From: Branchiostoma lanceolatum
Lineage: Eukaryota > Chordata > Leptocardii > Amphioxiformes > Branchiostomatidae
Length of the DNA: 64,000 nucleotides
Reading direction: 5' to 3'
NCBI RefSeq assembly: GCF_035083965.1
Contig: NC_089727.1
Coordinates: 20,339,269-20,403,268 of the forward strand
Shown here: in pieces, positions 24,340 through 36,196 of the stretch
Position numbering within the stretch: position 1 is the stretch's first letter
Layout of the letters: each line of letters opens with the position of its first letter
The notes under the pieces: generated by a model
Databases searched by the model: none
Seen by the model: the letters and a program-made list of their open reading frames with translations, nothing else
What the model was told of the DNA's origin: nothing
Made by a program: the position numbers and the translations under genes

Positions 24340-25475
24340 TTAACCTCAGAAACGTTATCGTATTCCGAAATTTATGTCAGCGTATTTACAGCGACACAAA
24401 ATGCGTTGACACTGAATTCAGTTCCCGAATGTGTCTATTTATGACGTCACAAATGACACTTCTTTCGGCACATGTTGTCACGTGAGCACCATGGTGACGT
24501 CAAAATTACGTTTCTCCCGACACATAAGCATGTACCGTGACAAGCCAGTGACATTATCCCGATCATATTGAACCACAAAAACGTTATCGTATTCCTAAAA
24601 TAATTTGTAAGCGTATTTACAATGACACAAATCGCGTTGACACTGATTTCGGCCAACGAAAGTGTCTACTTATGACGTCACAAATGACACTTGTTTCGGC
24701 ATTTAATGTCACGTGACCCCGGTGATGACGTCACAAAAGACGTAAATCTTGGCACAAAACATGTACCGTGACAAGCCAGTAACATAATACCTATCACATT
24801 GAACCAAAGAAACGTTATTGTAATCCGAAAATAATATTTAAGCGTATTGACAGTGACACAAATCGCACTGACACTGATTTCGGGACACGAAAATGTCTAA
24901 CTATGACGTCACAAATGACATTGGTTTCGGCACTTAGCGTCACGTGACCACAATGATGACGTCACAAATGACGTTAACTTGGCACAAAGACATGTACCGT
25001 GACAAGCCAGTGCAATAATCCCGATCATATTGAACGACAGAAACGTTTTCATAATCCTAAAATATTATGTCAGCATATTGACAGTGACACAAAATGTGAC
25101 ACTGATTTCAGCTCACGAAAGTTTATTCTTATGACGTCACAGATGACACTTGTTTCGGCACTTAATGTCACGTGACCATGATGATGACGTCACATAAGAC
25201 GTTAACTCGGCACAAAGCATGTACCGTGACAAGCCAGTACAATATTCCCGATCATATTAAACGACAGAAACGTTCTCGTATTCCGGAAATAATATCTCAG
25301 CGTATTAACAGTGACACAAAACGCGTTGACACCGATTTCAGCTCACGAAAGTGTCTTCTTATGACGTCACATATGAAACTTGTTCGGTACCTAATGTCAC
25401 GTGACCACGATGATGACGTCACAGATGACGTTTCTCTCGGCACAAACACATGTACGGTGATGACGTAACAAAAGG
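24340..25475 (-). promoter_or_regulatory. CRE/E-box tandem array upstream of copy C (5 units)
   Basis: Five units starting near 24345, 24578, 24811, 25033 and 25261. Ten intact TGACGTCA palindromes by eye, two per unit with ~54-bp spacing, and TCACGTGA between them in most units. Same arrangement as at copies A and B. Confidence 0.6.
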
Positions 25476-25838
25476 TTTGGACCTTGCCACAGGTATCAAT
25501 TTGCCGACAGGAGATGTTTTTCTTTTTCATTGTTATAATTGATTCAATAGATATAGGCTGTATGATCCTATTATATATCAGCTAGTTTGTTCGGTATGTT
25601 GTTGTCATTAGAAATCCCAGTAAGGAATAGCATGGTGGGTTTTGTCTATTCGAAAACGGTTTGTTACGCAAATGTCTAAATTCTTCACAGCAAGGTCATG
25701 TAGAAAAGAATTGTGTCTATTGTAATCAAGTCTTTTCGAGGTCACAAGGGGGACTGATCCTTGTTAAGAATATAAGAAACTCAGCAGGTCAAGTGAAGAT
25801 TTGTCATAGGCTACACAGTTTCTGCTGTAGCACCTTTC

Positions 25839-26150
25839 ATGGATCAAGAGCGTCGCCTGGCAATTCTGATTTAAACTGCAGGAAGCTTCAGTCTCATAGA
25901 TCAAAAGCAATCTCATAGCCACGGTCTGGCTGAAACCCCAGGCAGGTTAAACGTGATCCACACTCTGTCTGTAGTTTTTTCTATGTATGTTCCATTGTCA
26001 TTCCGTGGAGTCCGTATTTCTTCTATATAGTATACCAGTATGTCTAAAACGTTGAACGGGCACAAAAAAGGTGCTTTTCAATAGGACGACGCCTGACCAC
26101 GAACTATTGAAGTTGTAGTAAACATTACTAGGGGGCGCTTTTGATCCATA
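25839..26150. mobile_element. MITE, same family as 1351
   Basis: From ATGGATCAAGAGCGTCGCC to GCGCTTTTGATCCAT. Close to the copy at 7475-7796; the preceding 25476-25838 matches 7106-7474 and holds no gene. Confidence 0.75.
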
Positions 26151-26203
26151 GAAGAAGAGGTGGTGAAACAGGGGATATACTTTTTTACTTTTGCTCTTGT
26201 GAC

Positions 26204-26356
26204 TTTTTATTTTATTTTATTTTATTTTATTTTATTTTATTTTATTTTATTTTATTTTATTTTATTTTATTTTATTTTATTTTATTTTATTTTATTTTAT
26301 TTTATTTTATTTTATTTTATTTTATTTTATTTTATTTTATTTTATTTTATTTTACT
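26204..26356 (+). repeat. (TTTTA)n microsatellite, ~30 copies
   Basis: Pure pentanucleotide array. The paralogous positions near 1738, 9053 and 16845 have only one to three copies (TTTTATTTTA), so the expansion is specific to this block. Confidence 0.95.
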
Positions 26357-26859
26357 GATGTTATTCAAATAGTCCGGTCGTCCTTACATTAACAAGTGAT
26401 CTATACTTGGTACTGAACGTTACTCACACACAAACATATTTGCCCTTATTATTAGATACTTTTCAAACACAAAATTTATTTTCTTGGTACCGAACATTAC
26501 ATTTTGACTCATTATCCTTTCCAGAAAACTTCATATTTCAAAAGAGCAGATGACATTGAATTTATTTTTTGATCTGCAGAATTATATTCATTAAGAAGCT
26601 ACTCAGGGATGATATTATTTAGATAGTTTAGTACACAAAGGCATCTAGGTGCGCGACAAAGATTGTCCATTCTCATGTAATGTATAGCGTTAGGACACTT
26701 AAGCCATAGCCGATATGCTGTAGGGGCAATGCAAGGTTACATCTTACCATGGTGGAAGAGAAAGCTGAGTTTTGAACCACTTCTAACCAATACTTGGACC
26801 TCATTACCACCGTAAAAACGGGGGTATTGTTTCAGGGCCGATTTTTTTTTTTTTTGTTC

Positions 26860-27440
26860 TTGTTCTTTTTTTGTACCCGGAGAACACTTGAAAACATCCT
26901 GCGGGACAGCACTTCACCTCTCTGGGCATTCATGACTACCCCCTCAGACAACCACTACAACCTCCGCAGGGGAAGACGCCACCAATCAACGCTCAGCAGA
27001 AGCAAAAGACATTCAATGTCCTTCATACCGCGAGCCCTAAGACTGTACTACAGTAATGACTCCTTGTAGACCACGCATCGAATATCTAGCACCTCATTTT
27101 AAACCAGAGTTGTAACAGAACTTTTTATGGATTTCGCGGATTGTTACCGTATATATATATATTGAGACTTACCTTGTTGTGAACTGACTGGGCACTTGTT
27201 GCGAGCACTTTTTATCCTATATGATACGTTTTCCTAATTATCATACCTTCGTAGTAAGCAAAACTACGCCTAGAGTGATTTTAAATTTGTTGCGTACTAT
27301 AGAGTAATGTTAGTGCTTTAATGTTCACAGTTAATTGTTTTAAATGTTGCAGTAATATCATGTAAATGAGCGTGCAATTCAGCCGTTTAGGCTGCCATAT
27401 GCTTGTGCAATAAACCAATACAATACAATACAATTGTGTG
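26860..27440 (+). mobile_element. LINE 3' end with (CAATA)n tail
   Basis: After a poly-T-rich stretch, a frame reads PLWAFMTTPSDNHYNLRRGR and SFIPRALRLYYSND, typical of the carboxyl terminus of CR1-like reverse transcriptase ORFs, then a stop, a ~350-bp 3' UTR and a tail of CAATA repeats (about 27415-27437). 5'-truncated; no catalytic domain present. Confidence 0.6.
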
Positions 27441-27640
27441 CTTTTACAGTGTGTTTGAATGGTGTAACAAGATATTTGCAGGATTGAAAGACCGGTTTTG
27501 ACGGGTCAAAATCATAGATAAAATTGGTGCCGCACGCAGAGGGTTATACCGGTTTTACAGACACAGAAAATAGCTACATGTGCAATAACCGAATAAATGT
27601 TAAAAGTGGGACTCGAACCCAAGCCCCCATTCGGGACCAA

Positions 27641-28021
27641 CTGTGTGTATGTATGTATGTGTGTGTGTGTGTGTGTGTCTGTCTGTGGTTGTCCCGTGTC
27701 TGTGTGTGCCTGTGTCTTTGTGTCTGTTTGTGTGTGTGTGTGTCTGTATGTATGTATGTTTGTGTCTGTCTGTCTGTGTGTGTCCCGTGTCTGTGTGTGC
27801 CTGTGTCTTTGTGTCTGTTTGTGTGTCTGTGTGTCTCTGTTTGTGTATGAATGTATGTGTGTGTTTGTCTGTCTGTGTGTGCCCCGTGTCTGTGTGTGCC
27901 TGTGTCTTTGTGTGTCTGTGTGTGTGTGTGTTTTCTGTGTGTGTGTGTGTCTGTCTGTCTCCGTGTGTGTGTGTGTGTGTGCCTGTCTCTGTGTGTGTCT
28001 GTCTCTGTGTCTTTGTATGTT

Positions 28022-28056
<35 letters not shown>
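27641..28056 (+). repeat. GT-rich minisatellite
   Basis: Three imperfect ~110-bp units, each containing CCCGTGTCTGTGTGTGCCTG and TGTGTCTTTGTGT, in a GT background. The reading frames through it are compositional artefacts. Confidence 0.9.
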
Positions 28057-28057
<1 letters not shown>

Positions 28058-28156
28058 CGTGAAATTTTATTCTACTGCATTTCATTGTTCAGGCTTTATA
28101 TGGTTATAGTTGGGATATTGTTTTATAGATTTATGTGTGTAATGGTCAGAACTTTC

Positions 28157-28290
28157 TATCTATATATCTATCTTATATCTATCTATCTATCTATCTAAAT
28201 GGTATCTATTATATATCTATCTAAATGGTATCTATTATATATCTATCTATCTATCTATATATTTCTTTCTTTCTATATTTGTATATATTT
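28157..28290 (+). repeat. (ATCT)n and TATA-rich tract
   Basis: Interrupted tetranucleotide, with AAATGGTATCTATTATATAT present twice. Confidence 0.85.
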
Positions 28291-28492
28291 TTCCTTGTAC
28301 AGAGAGTAAGAGAATCCTCAAATATGTTAATTTTGTTACCTTTTCAGCTACTTGAATTGCTTTTATGTTTTCCCGTGCCATACGATTATTCTCGGGAGAA
28401 ATAATTTACATTTCACAGAAAAAGTACATTCTAGTGTAATAAAAATAAACAAAATGCAAACACAACAATCATTCAGTGTGTACTTTGCACAT

Positions 28493-28498
28493 TTTATT
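28493..28498 (-). terminator. Polyadenylation signal AATAAA of the tubulin-derived gene
   Basis: Minus-strand AATAAA about 190 bp beyond the stop codon at 28685. The nearest canonical hexamer. Confidence 0.6.
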
Positions 28499-28684
28499 TC
28501 AGCAGCATAATCCAAACGCACAGTCAGAAAACTATAAGCACATTACAATCACTTGCCAGTTGTTGACATTACTATCCATACATGTATCTCGGGTCGTGTC
28601 ATTTTTCTAGCAAAGTGACGCTTTGCAGCTTAAGTTTCACTGTTGTTTGTTTATGGCGAATTGTTGCGTCGGGTTGGGAGTCAA

Positions 28685-31247
28685 CTACTCCATCGCCTCT
28701 TCCTCTCCCTCCCCTTCTGCGGTCTCGATCCGATTTTCACGGGCCTCGGAGAACTCTCCCTCTTCCATCCCCTCACCAACGTACCTGAAAACACACCGAA
28801 TGGTTAGACCTTTTAAAAACAAAGACACAAAAACAACAAAGTCCTCTACATATTTGTCGCTGGGACTATTTTTTTTTTGTTGTTGATGAAGGTTAGACAT
28901 CCAGGTAGTAAGATACGCCAAAAATTGTTACTCAAGCAACTGGATAAAATTTTGAAACAGACGTTTCAGACAGCATCTGCTGTCTTTTGTCAGTGACTCT
29001 GCATTCTTTTCTTTATTTTGATTTGGCTGGCATGTAAGTACATACAGCCAGGGCTACCCCCCTCCCCCTGCTGCCATTAGCTAGTATGAAGAACTAATAT
29101 TGAGAGGGAGTACATAACGGTTACACAAAAAGCAGTTAGCAACACATTACACATATATACATCAGAATTCCAATCTATTGCCTCTGTGATTCATCAAAGC
29201 GTTAATGTTCCCACACAAGGTGTATATGGTAACATAATACCTACTCGGTCCCTGTGATCAACGAATACACCACCGAACGTAGCGTAATTATTACGACCTC
29301 CTAATAAGTATGAAATAAAGGCTGCAAAACCTACGCTACTCTCGGTGGTATATTCGGTGATTATATAGTCAGTCAGTCCATAAGACATTACTATGACATA
29401 GTACTGCGTTAACAAAAATTTCAACAACAGAAAAAGTTCTGTTGATTTGGTGATTATATGAACCAATTATACATTACGAATAAGCTGCTAGGGGGCCAAG
29501 ACCTACACCACTTCTTGATTACATCACAAGCTACAAAAATCAAGACCATAGCACGTCCAGGTCAAACGATACAAAAATGGAAGTTCTGTTGCAGTACCAA
29601 GGTCACATAGCAGGGGATCCAAAATCGACCTTGAAATCAACACCCGACGAAATACCATCGTAATCCATCAAGGGTTTCTTGAGTTATGCTGACTACAGTA
29701 TGTAGAAACACGAACACACGCAGAAACACACACACACACACACACACAGACAGCCATACACACAGACACATCACAAACTATATCTGCATTTTTTATGAAG
29801 CCAAAAATGATGATGCATCAGACAAAACAGATGATACGAAAGTTGATCTCACCAGTGGACGAATGCGCGCTTGGCGTACATCAGGTCGAACTTATGGTCG
29901 ATACGGGTCTGGATCTCACCGATGGCGGCGTAGGCGTCCTCGGGCACAACGTCAAGGCGCTGTAGGAAGGGCACCCGGTTGGTCTGGAACTTGGTGAGGT
30001 CAACGTTTATTTTGCGGTCGATGCTGAGGAAATCGGCGATACAGGAGACGACCTTGGGCACGACACGGTTGAGGTTGGTGTACGTCGGGCGCTTGACGTC
30101 TAGGTTACTGCGGCAGATGTCGTAGACACCTTCGTTGTCGAACACGATGATGGCGTCGGTGTACTTTAGGGTGCTCAGGATGGATTCTGATGTGAAAAGC
30201 GGAACCATATTGCGTACATGGGTGGACACTTGAGGGGATGGGTAGATGGAAAACCCCGACTTGGACTTCTTGCCGTAGTCCACAGAAAGCCGTTCCAGCA
30301 GAAGAGAGCCCAAGCCAGATCCGGTGCCTCCGCCGACGGCGTTGAAGGCGAGGAAGCCCTGCAGACCGGTGTCCTGGTCAGCCAGCTTACGGATGCGGTC
30401 CAGGACCAAGTCGACGATCTCCTTGCCGATGGTGTAGTGGCCGCGGGCGTAGTTGTTGGCGGCGTCCTCCTTACCAGTGATGAGCTGCTCAGGGTGGAAC
30501 AGCTGGCGGTATGTACCGGTACGGACCTCATCGATGACGGTAGGCTCCAGATCCAGGAAGACGGCGCGAGGAACGTGCTTGCCGGCGCCGGTCTCGCTGT
30601 AGAACCTGTTGTCCCCACCGCCTATGTTACAGGGAAAATGTCATGTTACTTGTAGGCATAGACAAAAATGACAAACAAAATAGACAGAAAGAACAAGGTT
30701 TGGTAACATTGAAACAATGATGTGAGGTAACGGATGCAAAATAAAAATGAGTAGGTTAGGAAAACAACACTGGTAGGTAAGGATACACACAAGAACAACA
30801 ATGTCAGCTAACATAGCGAGAAAAACAGCAATGATGGTAGGTAAAAAACAAAAACAACAAGATTATGCTGCAGAAAAAATACCAGCAGTGTTAGATAACA
30901 ACCTCAGCTACTACATACACACATAGCCAAATTAGACAGCAGTGAAGGCTTATACACACTATGTGCAGTTAAGTAGACACCGTAAAATTCACAACATGTA
31001 CACTGTAAAGTGCACATTAAATTAACACTATATACAATAAATAGGCACAAAATCACATTCAAAGTAAGAATAAACTTTAGTGTAAACCACTATCATTAAA
31101 ACAGCAGATCTAATGTCCGACTGAATTATAATTCTATCTTAAAACTACTGCAGAGTAAAATATAACTTGCTGACCTGTAGGAGCGGCTTGGGCGGACATG
31201 ATCACCAGGGAGGCTACTAACCAGAAACAGAGCGATGTAGGATTCAT
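28685..31247 (-). CDS. Putatively secreted, internally deleted alpha-tubulin derivative
   Basis: Three coding exons with matching phases: 31247-31175, 30621-29853 and 28784-28685; 313 residues. Exon 1 encodes a textbook signal peptide ([17 protein letters not shown], then SAQA|A as a likely cleavage site). Exon 2 enters alpha-tubulin at the GGGD of the H1-S2 loop (about residue 43), so S1, the GQAGVQ nucleotide loop and Lys40 are absent. Retained: [20 protein letters not shown], the GGGTGSG glycine loop, RPTYTNLNR. Changed or lost: the catalytic Glu of LTEFQTN is Lys (LTKFQTN); about residues 264-321 (M-loop region) and 339-389 are missing in frame; the C-terminal Tyr is absent (ends EEEAME). 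Exon 3 gives [16 protein letters not shown]. All splice sites are GT-AG. It cannot be an ordinary tubulin; secretion is inferred from the leader. The 5' UTR continues to a noncoding exon near 32441. Confidence 0.75.
28960..28993 (-). ncRNA. Decayed hammerhead-ribozyme-like motif (Penelope-type)
   Basis: On the minus strand: CUGACAA (consensus CUGANGA, one change), a 7-bp helix AGACAGC/GCUGUCU with an AGAU loop, then GAAAC and GUC-U. The order and spacing match the minimal hammerheads known in Penelope-like retroelements. Lies in the second intron of the tubulin-derived gene; the sequence around it (28880-29010) looks like a retroelement terminus. Confidence 0.45.
29694..29775 (+). repeat. CA-rich tract in the tubulin-derived intron
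   Basis: Short CA and CACAGA run. The rest of this intron (28785-29852) holds the hammerhead remnant and a diverged copy of the GCTAGGGGGCCAAGACCTAC repeat near 29488; no exon is seen. Confidence 0.7.
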
Positions 31248-31259
31248 GCTTCTCTCCGT
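31175..31259 (-). other. Signal-peptide exon of the tubulin-derived gene
   Basis: Bounded by a pyrimidine-rich acceptor (CTCTTTTCCAG|ACGG at 31259) and a donor CCTACAG|GTCAGC (31175). Twelve 5' UTR bases precede the ATG. The presence of an acceptor before the ATG means at least one upstream noncoding exon. Confidence 0.65.
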
Positions 31260-31779
31260 CTGGAAAAGAGAGTCAACATTCACCCTGTGTCGCATAGCAT
31301 AACATCAATGGTGGTTACAGTCCCCCAGGCACATTCGGGGCCCCAAGCAGATACGGCCCCAAATCAGATACGGCCCCCCCAACCAAAGAACCTGATCCCC
31401 AAAAGTTGAAAATTGCCTTACAGGACGCCTGCGACGGAGGCTAGACATCAACGAATTATTTTGTGCCGAGCTTTAAAAAATCCGTTTCACATTTGTATTT
31501 GGATAATTGAAAAACACATGTGATTACCATCTCTTGTAATACACACATGCAAATAAAATTTATGACATATTACTTTTATTGTTGGGTAGGCCGACTCCAC
31601 TCTCTTCGCAGCCAGGGGCTGAATTTCTAGGAGCGCTCAATTGGCGGGGCTGAATCACAAGGGTCTGTAGCGACTACCATTCGGTGCGCAGGTGACCTCA
31701 ATACGACAATTACCCCATGTGCGACCAAAGGACTGTAGGTTTTGAACTACTCACACCGGGGAAGACCCCTTCTTTTTTT

Positions 31780-32031
31780 CGATCAGTGCGGTGGGTTCTT
31801 TGACATGCTCGAGGTGTGGCTCTCCTCAAACACGGGACCCTTATTTAACGTCCTACCCGAGAGACGTCCCTAACCGAAACTAGGTACTCATTTACACCAA
31901 GCTGAGTGGAGTGAAGAAAGTCGTGAAAAGTGCCTTTTCCAAGGGCACAACATCGGGGCCTATCGGTGGTTTTAAAACCGGGACCTCTCGGTTGTGCGTG
32001 AAACACCCTACCGATTGCGCTACAGGATGCC
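31780..32031 (-). mobile_element. tRNA-derived SINE
   Basis: On the minus strand the head has an A-box-like TAGCGCAATCGGTAGG and a B-box-like GGTCCCGGTTTTAAAACC, followed by a body with AAGGCACTTTTCACG and GGGACGTCTCTCGG. The same body recurs at 34510, 35795 and 60605. Confidence 0.6.
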
Positions 32032-32439
32032 ACATATGAAAAAGAAACAGGTAGAAACAACTAACCACCTACCAGATATCGTAACAACTTGTTCACACAC
32101 AAACATGCCACTGGAAACAACACCTACTTCACGGAGGTAACGAGACAAGCTACACTGCCACTAATCTGTAACCGTACAATTTCTTTACCCCATCGTGCTA
32201 CCTGTTTCTAGCCCTCGCCGACGTCGATATTCAAAGCAAAATGCCTAGACGGGTACTTTGATATCAGAATTAAGATGTGACCATAAACAGCACAAAGGTA
32301 CACAAACGCCTGTCCTACATAAAGAAAAACACCCTGTCCCATACATTTCCAAAGCTATGCTAGAGGAAACTTCCCTGTAAAGTAAAGGCAATCCCCAGCG
32401 ACATTAAGCTACAAAGAGGAGCAGAAGTTGGAAACTTAC

Positions 32440-32660
32440 TTGGTTTTTCGGCCGGGCGAAGAATCTGAAGATCTCTCGGTGAAGACTGTCGAAGAAAACT
32501 CTGACGTGGCTGAAGTAAAACAACAGCTTGGAATGAGAAAACGAAGCTGCGGCGGAGCTTTGCAAGACAAAAGTATGCAATTACGCAAATTTCCTTCCTC
32601 TCCATACGGCCAATCAGATCGGAGCTTACATGGGGTGACCGTGAAAATGTGGGCGTAATG
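32440..32660 (-). promoter_or_regulatory. Candidate first (noncoding) exon and promoter of the tubulin-derived gene
   Basis: Minus-strand donor ACCAA|GTAAGTTT at 32440 and two inverted CCAAT boxes (ATTGG near 32613 and 32662). It is the best donor upstream of the signal-peptide exon. The transcription start is not defined by the sequence. Confidence 0.35.
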
Positions 32661-32699
32661 TCCAATCACAGATAGCCATGCAAGCACGCCATATTCAAA

Positions 32700-34505
32700 T
32701 TTTTCTCTGCGACGTGTCATCTCTGAGTTACCAAAGGGTGATGCAACCACGGAGTAACTGACGTTAAACAGATTAAAATGTTCTCATGGGTTTAGCTGTG
32801 AAAACTGAGTGGACAGGCCATCGTGTATTTTTAGTTGTTGCCTCTGATTAATTCATCCATGTGTATTTTTCAATCGGGGGGTCATAACTCTTGATGAAAA
32901 GGATTTTAAAAAAAATTCCCATAGTTTTAGCTGACGGAACTGCGTATGTGGAACCTGCGTTTACCGGTAATGGAGCGCGAGATCTTCTGCTTACTTGTTC
33001 TGCATGTTTTGTAACAAATTATTTTGAAATTGGTGCTGTAAAATTTGCTATCGGATTATCAAAAACATAAAAGACAAGGATGAGAGAATTGCAGTATCCA
33101 TATAGTTTTTCTTAAATTACAGTAACGTTGGTTCACATCGCGGAGTGATATAAACTCGCCATTTTTAATAACGGTGTATTTAGAGATATGTGCTAGACGC
33201 AACGTCAGTTATAACGCCAGCAATGCAAACCTGACAGACTACACTGTCTGAAAAGCTTTGATTACCATGCATTAGAAGATGGCGACGTCAAAAACTCTCC
33301 GTCTCTTATTGACACAGTCTGAGGGCGTCGTGGGAGAATCACACTGCATGGTTGCTCTCTGCTCTATAAGACAATTCGCTTCCTGCTAAACACAATTATT
33401 TACACGAAAAATTATTAGAATCTCTTTTGCAACTGGACTCTCAGTGTGATCAATCATCAAAAACGCCACTTTGTTGCTGCAACCTATGGCTACGGCACTA
33501 CGGCCTTTTCCCGCCACCATATTTATTACCCATAATCCTGCTTTGCAGCAGACGACAAATGTTTGTGAGGAACATATTTTTTGTCTAAATGTTGTGTGTG
33601 ATAGTGGACTGAGGGCGATATTTTCTTCAAAATTTGCTCCTAGCACAAGCAGAAACACATTGACATAGTGGTATTACCATTTATACGGCATCCAGCTAAC
33701 GTCCCGATGAATAAATGTACACGTTGCCATGACGGTGGGAATCGACTTTGAGTGACGTTCTACTGACTCAACACACGGGTTGTTACCGGGCCTGATGTGT
33801 GCGCTATGGCCGTTTTGTCTTTTGTGTTTGTTTTTTTTTGCTTCGAGACGTTTATTTGACCTTCGAACTCGATCTCTTCAAGCCAAGGTGGGAACAATAG
33901 CTGCTTTATAAAAGCTAATTAGCGGCAAGATATTTATGACGAATCGTCTCTCCTGAAAAAAATGTTAGCACCTGTCCGAGAGCACCGTCATTCTGCGTGT
34001 GGCGGACGGTAGTTTCAAATTACAATATTATTGTATCAGCACGACTAGAGAGAAAATACAACATATATAGCATTAATGCAAAGGTAAACCATGATATTGA
34101 CAGAATAACAGAAAGAAGAATGATTTATTGTTCTGCCAGATTGGTTTCAAGTAACTCGTATCGAAAAAAAAACAACGGTTTTCCATGAACTAACGTTATA
34201 TACGATTATACAATTTCTAAAAAAATTGAATAGAAATCCTACACTTGCTATTATTATCTTTATATAGACACATTCTAGCAATAGTTTTGAGCTAATCATG
34301 GGCATTAAAACAATCTCAGTGACCTTTGAGTGAATACTTTGCAACACCCATTATAAGATAGTTCCTCACCCATAAGATAGACCCTCACAAATTTTATAAT
34401 GAACACTATGATGAAATGAATGGTATGTCTGACAACCTTAGTCCCGAAAACATATGACATGAGACCCATTCTTTTGCACAGTTTACACTTTGACGAATAG
34501 GAAAA
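32700..34505. other. No gene seen
   Basis: Intergenic. Frames at 33386-33668 and 33997-34347 are short and unrecognised, with no splice context. Confidence 0.5.
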
Positions 34506-34509
34506 TACT

Positions 34510-34699
34510 ACTGGCTCTCCCCAAACCTGGGACCTAAATTCAACGTCCTATCCGAGAGACGTCCCTAATCGAAGCTAAGTTCTCATTTTTCACCCGGGTG
34601 AATTGAGGAAGTACCTTTACCAATGGCACAATGTCGGGGCGCATCTCCAGACATGTCTAGGGGTAACCCGGGGTCGAACTCGCGTTCTCTTGTTTGACA
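34510..34699 (-). mobile_element. tRNA-derived SINE, partial
   Basis: Body and B-box (minus GAGTTCGACCCCGGGTTACC); the extreme tRNA-like head is missing. Confidence 0.5.
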
Positions 34700-34759
34700 A
34701 AAAATATCCCCCCAATAAAAGAAATGTTACTTATATTTTACAATATAGTTTAAAAGTTA

Positions 34760-35460
34760 CCAGACACACCGAGGACGTTTTTGTACATGTTGTGACATGA
34801 TCACACATAGTTATAAGATTTATATTTATACCTTCATAAAATGATATATGCCAAATTTACGACAATGGCTTTTTGTCTCTACCAGAAAATATTCTGTCTA
34901 GCTCAGATTTTAACCCGTAGTTTCCCTTTGTTCCTTTAAGTATTGGAGAAAATTGTCAACAATTGTCGGGTATATTACGTTGCAGAGAGGGACCGGGGCA
35001 AATTGTTTATCATCACATTTTCACAGGGTTGTAGCTGGGAGAGGGCTGTATACTTAGAGCCTTCTGTTTGTTGTTCATGTTGCTTTTGAATTTGCGCGTC
35101 TTTTGAGCGGATATTTTTGGTAATTTTCATTCACAGCTGCACGGTGTGGACATCATGCCACCACATTGATTCCGATTATCTTCTCAGCTTGTTTCAATTT
35201 TTTAATTTTTTGTTTGCCCTCGGCACACAACAGTACAATACTAACATGTTTGTTTTGCGTTTCATCTACATGTATTGAACAGAAGGCTAGAGTACGAACA
35301 GAATGCTACAAGGATCGGCAAAAATACTGAAACATTAACTTACGATTGTGACATAAAGAAAACTACTTCGTTGTATTTCCACCGATCGTGACATGATGGA
35401 AAAATAATTCTGCGTGTTTCTTCGGTTGTCAGTGTTTGTTAACATCGCGATGGTTTTATG
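34760..35460 (+). repeat. Dispersed ~700-bp duplication, copy 1
   Basis: Aligns with 38065-38760: shared blocks include GACATGATCACAC/TACATGATCACAC, AATATTCTGTCTAGCTCAG, GTAGCTGGGAGAGGGCT and GAATGCTACAAGGATCG. No open frame is conserved between the copies. Confidence 0.7.
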
Positions 35461-35794
35461 TTCACGTTTTTTGCGGTAATCATTTCACGGCGAAAGGTTT
35501 ACACTTTGACGAATTTGAAACCACTAGGTACGAGGTTGGCAGTCGACGTGCTGAGTGCGTGCGACGTGCTAACGTGCGACATGCACCGTCGGGGTTCTAC
35601 CGCCCCTTGCGGGGTGACATACCCTTTCCTTGGCTGATATACATGACGAGGATGCGCCAGGTGCCCTGTTCAGGTGATTGATGTAAATCACCGTATGGAT
35701 GATACGAGACGGAGGTTTGCCAGACCCTCATCCGGGTGATTTGTAGTGAGTCACCAACTCAAGACAGAAGGATCGCACACCGAGTCATGACCCT

Positions 35795-36052
35795 ACTCTT
35801 TTTCGAAAGGTGTGGTGGGTTCTTTTACGTGCGAGGGGTGTGGCTCTCTCCAAACACGGTACCTAAATTCAACGTCCTATCCAAGGGACGTCCCTAATTG
35901 AAGCTAGGTACTCATTTATACCTTAGTGAAGTGATACCTTTCACAATGTCGGGGCGCATGTCCAGACATATCTGGGGGCAGCCCGGGATCGAACTTGGGT
36001 AATCTCGTTTGACAGCCAAGTGTTCATACCATCACGCCACACGACGGCACTG
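35795..36052 (-). mobile_element. tRNA-derived SINE, full-length
   Basis: On the minus strand it starts with a tRNA-like head (GTGTGGCGTGATGGTATG A-box; AGTTCGATCCCGGGC B-box), then the shared body with TAGGGACGTCCCTTGGATAG. Confidence 0.65.
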
Positions 36053-36196
36053 AAACTGCCACTCTCTGAACACTCGTGTAGGTATTTAGTTTCCCCGCCT
36101 TAGTCTCCTCTACTAAAGTCTTTGTGAAGATTACAAAAGGAAATGCTCCAAAGACATACATCGCAGATATTTTTTGACAAAAACTTTTAGTATCTG

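Noticed and set aside
27524..28198. Cys/Val-rich and Thr/His-rich frames, also at 2584-3068, 36024-36710 and 58052-58498
   Set aside because: Translation of GT/CA microsatellites.
30175..30655. Long frames on both strands over the tubulin exon
   Set aside because: Shadows of the real alpha-tubulin-like frame, as shown by the tubulin motifs in that frame only.
28685..31247. Simple tubulin pseudogene
   Set aside because: The frame, three splice junctions with matching phase and a signal-peptide exon are all intact; a decaying pseudogene would be expected to carry frameshifts over 900 bases. Not excluded without expression data.
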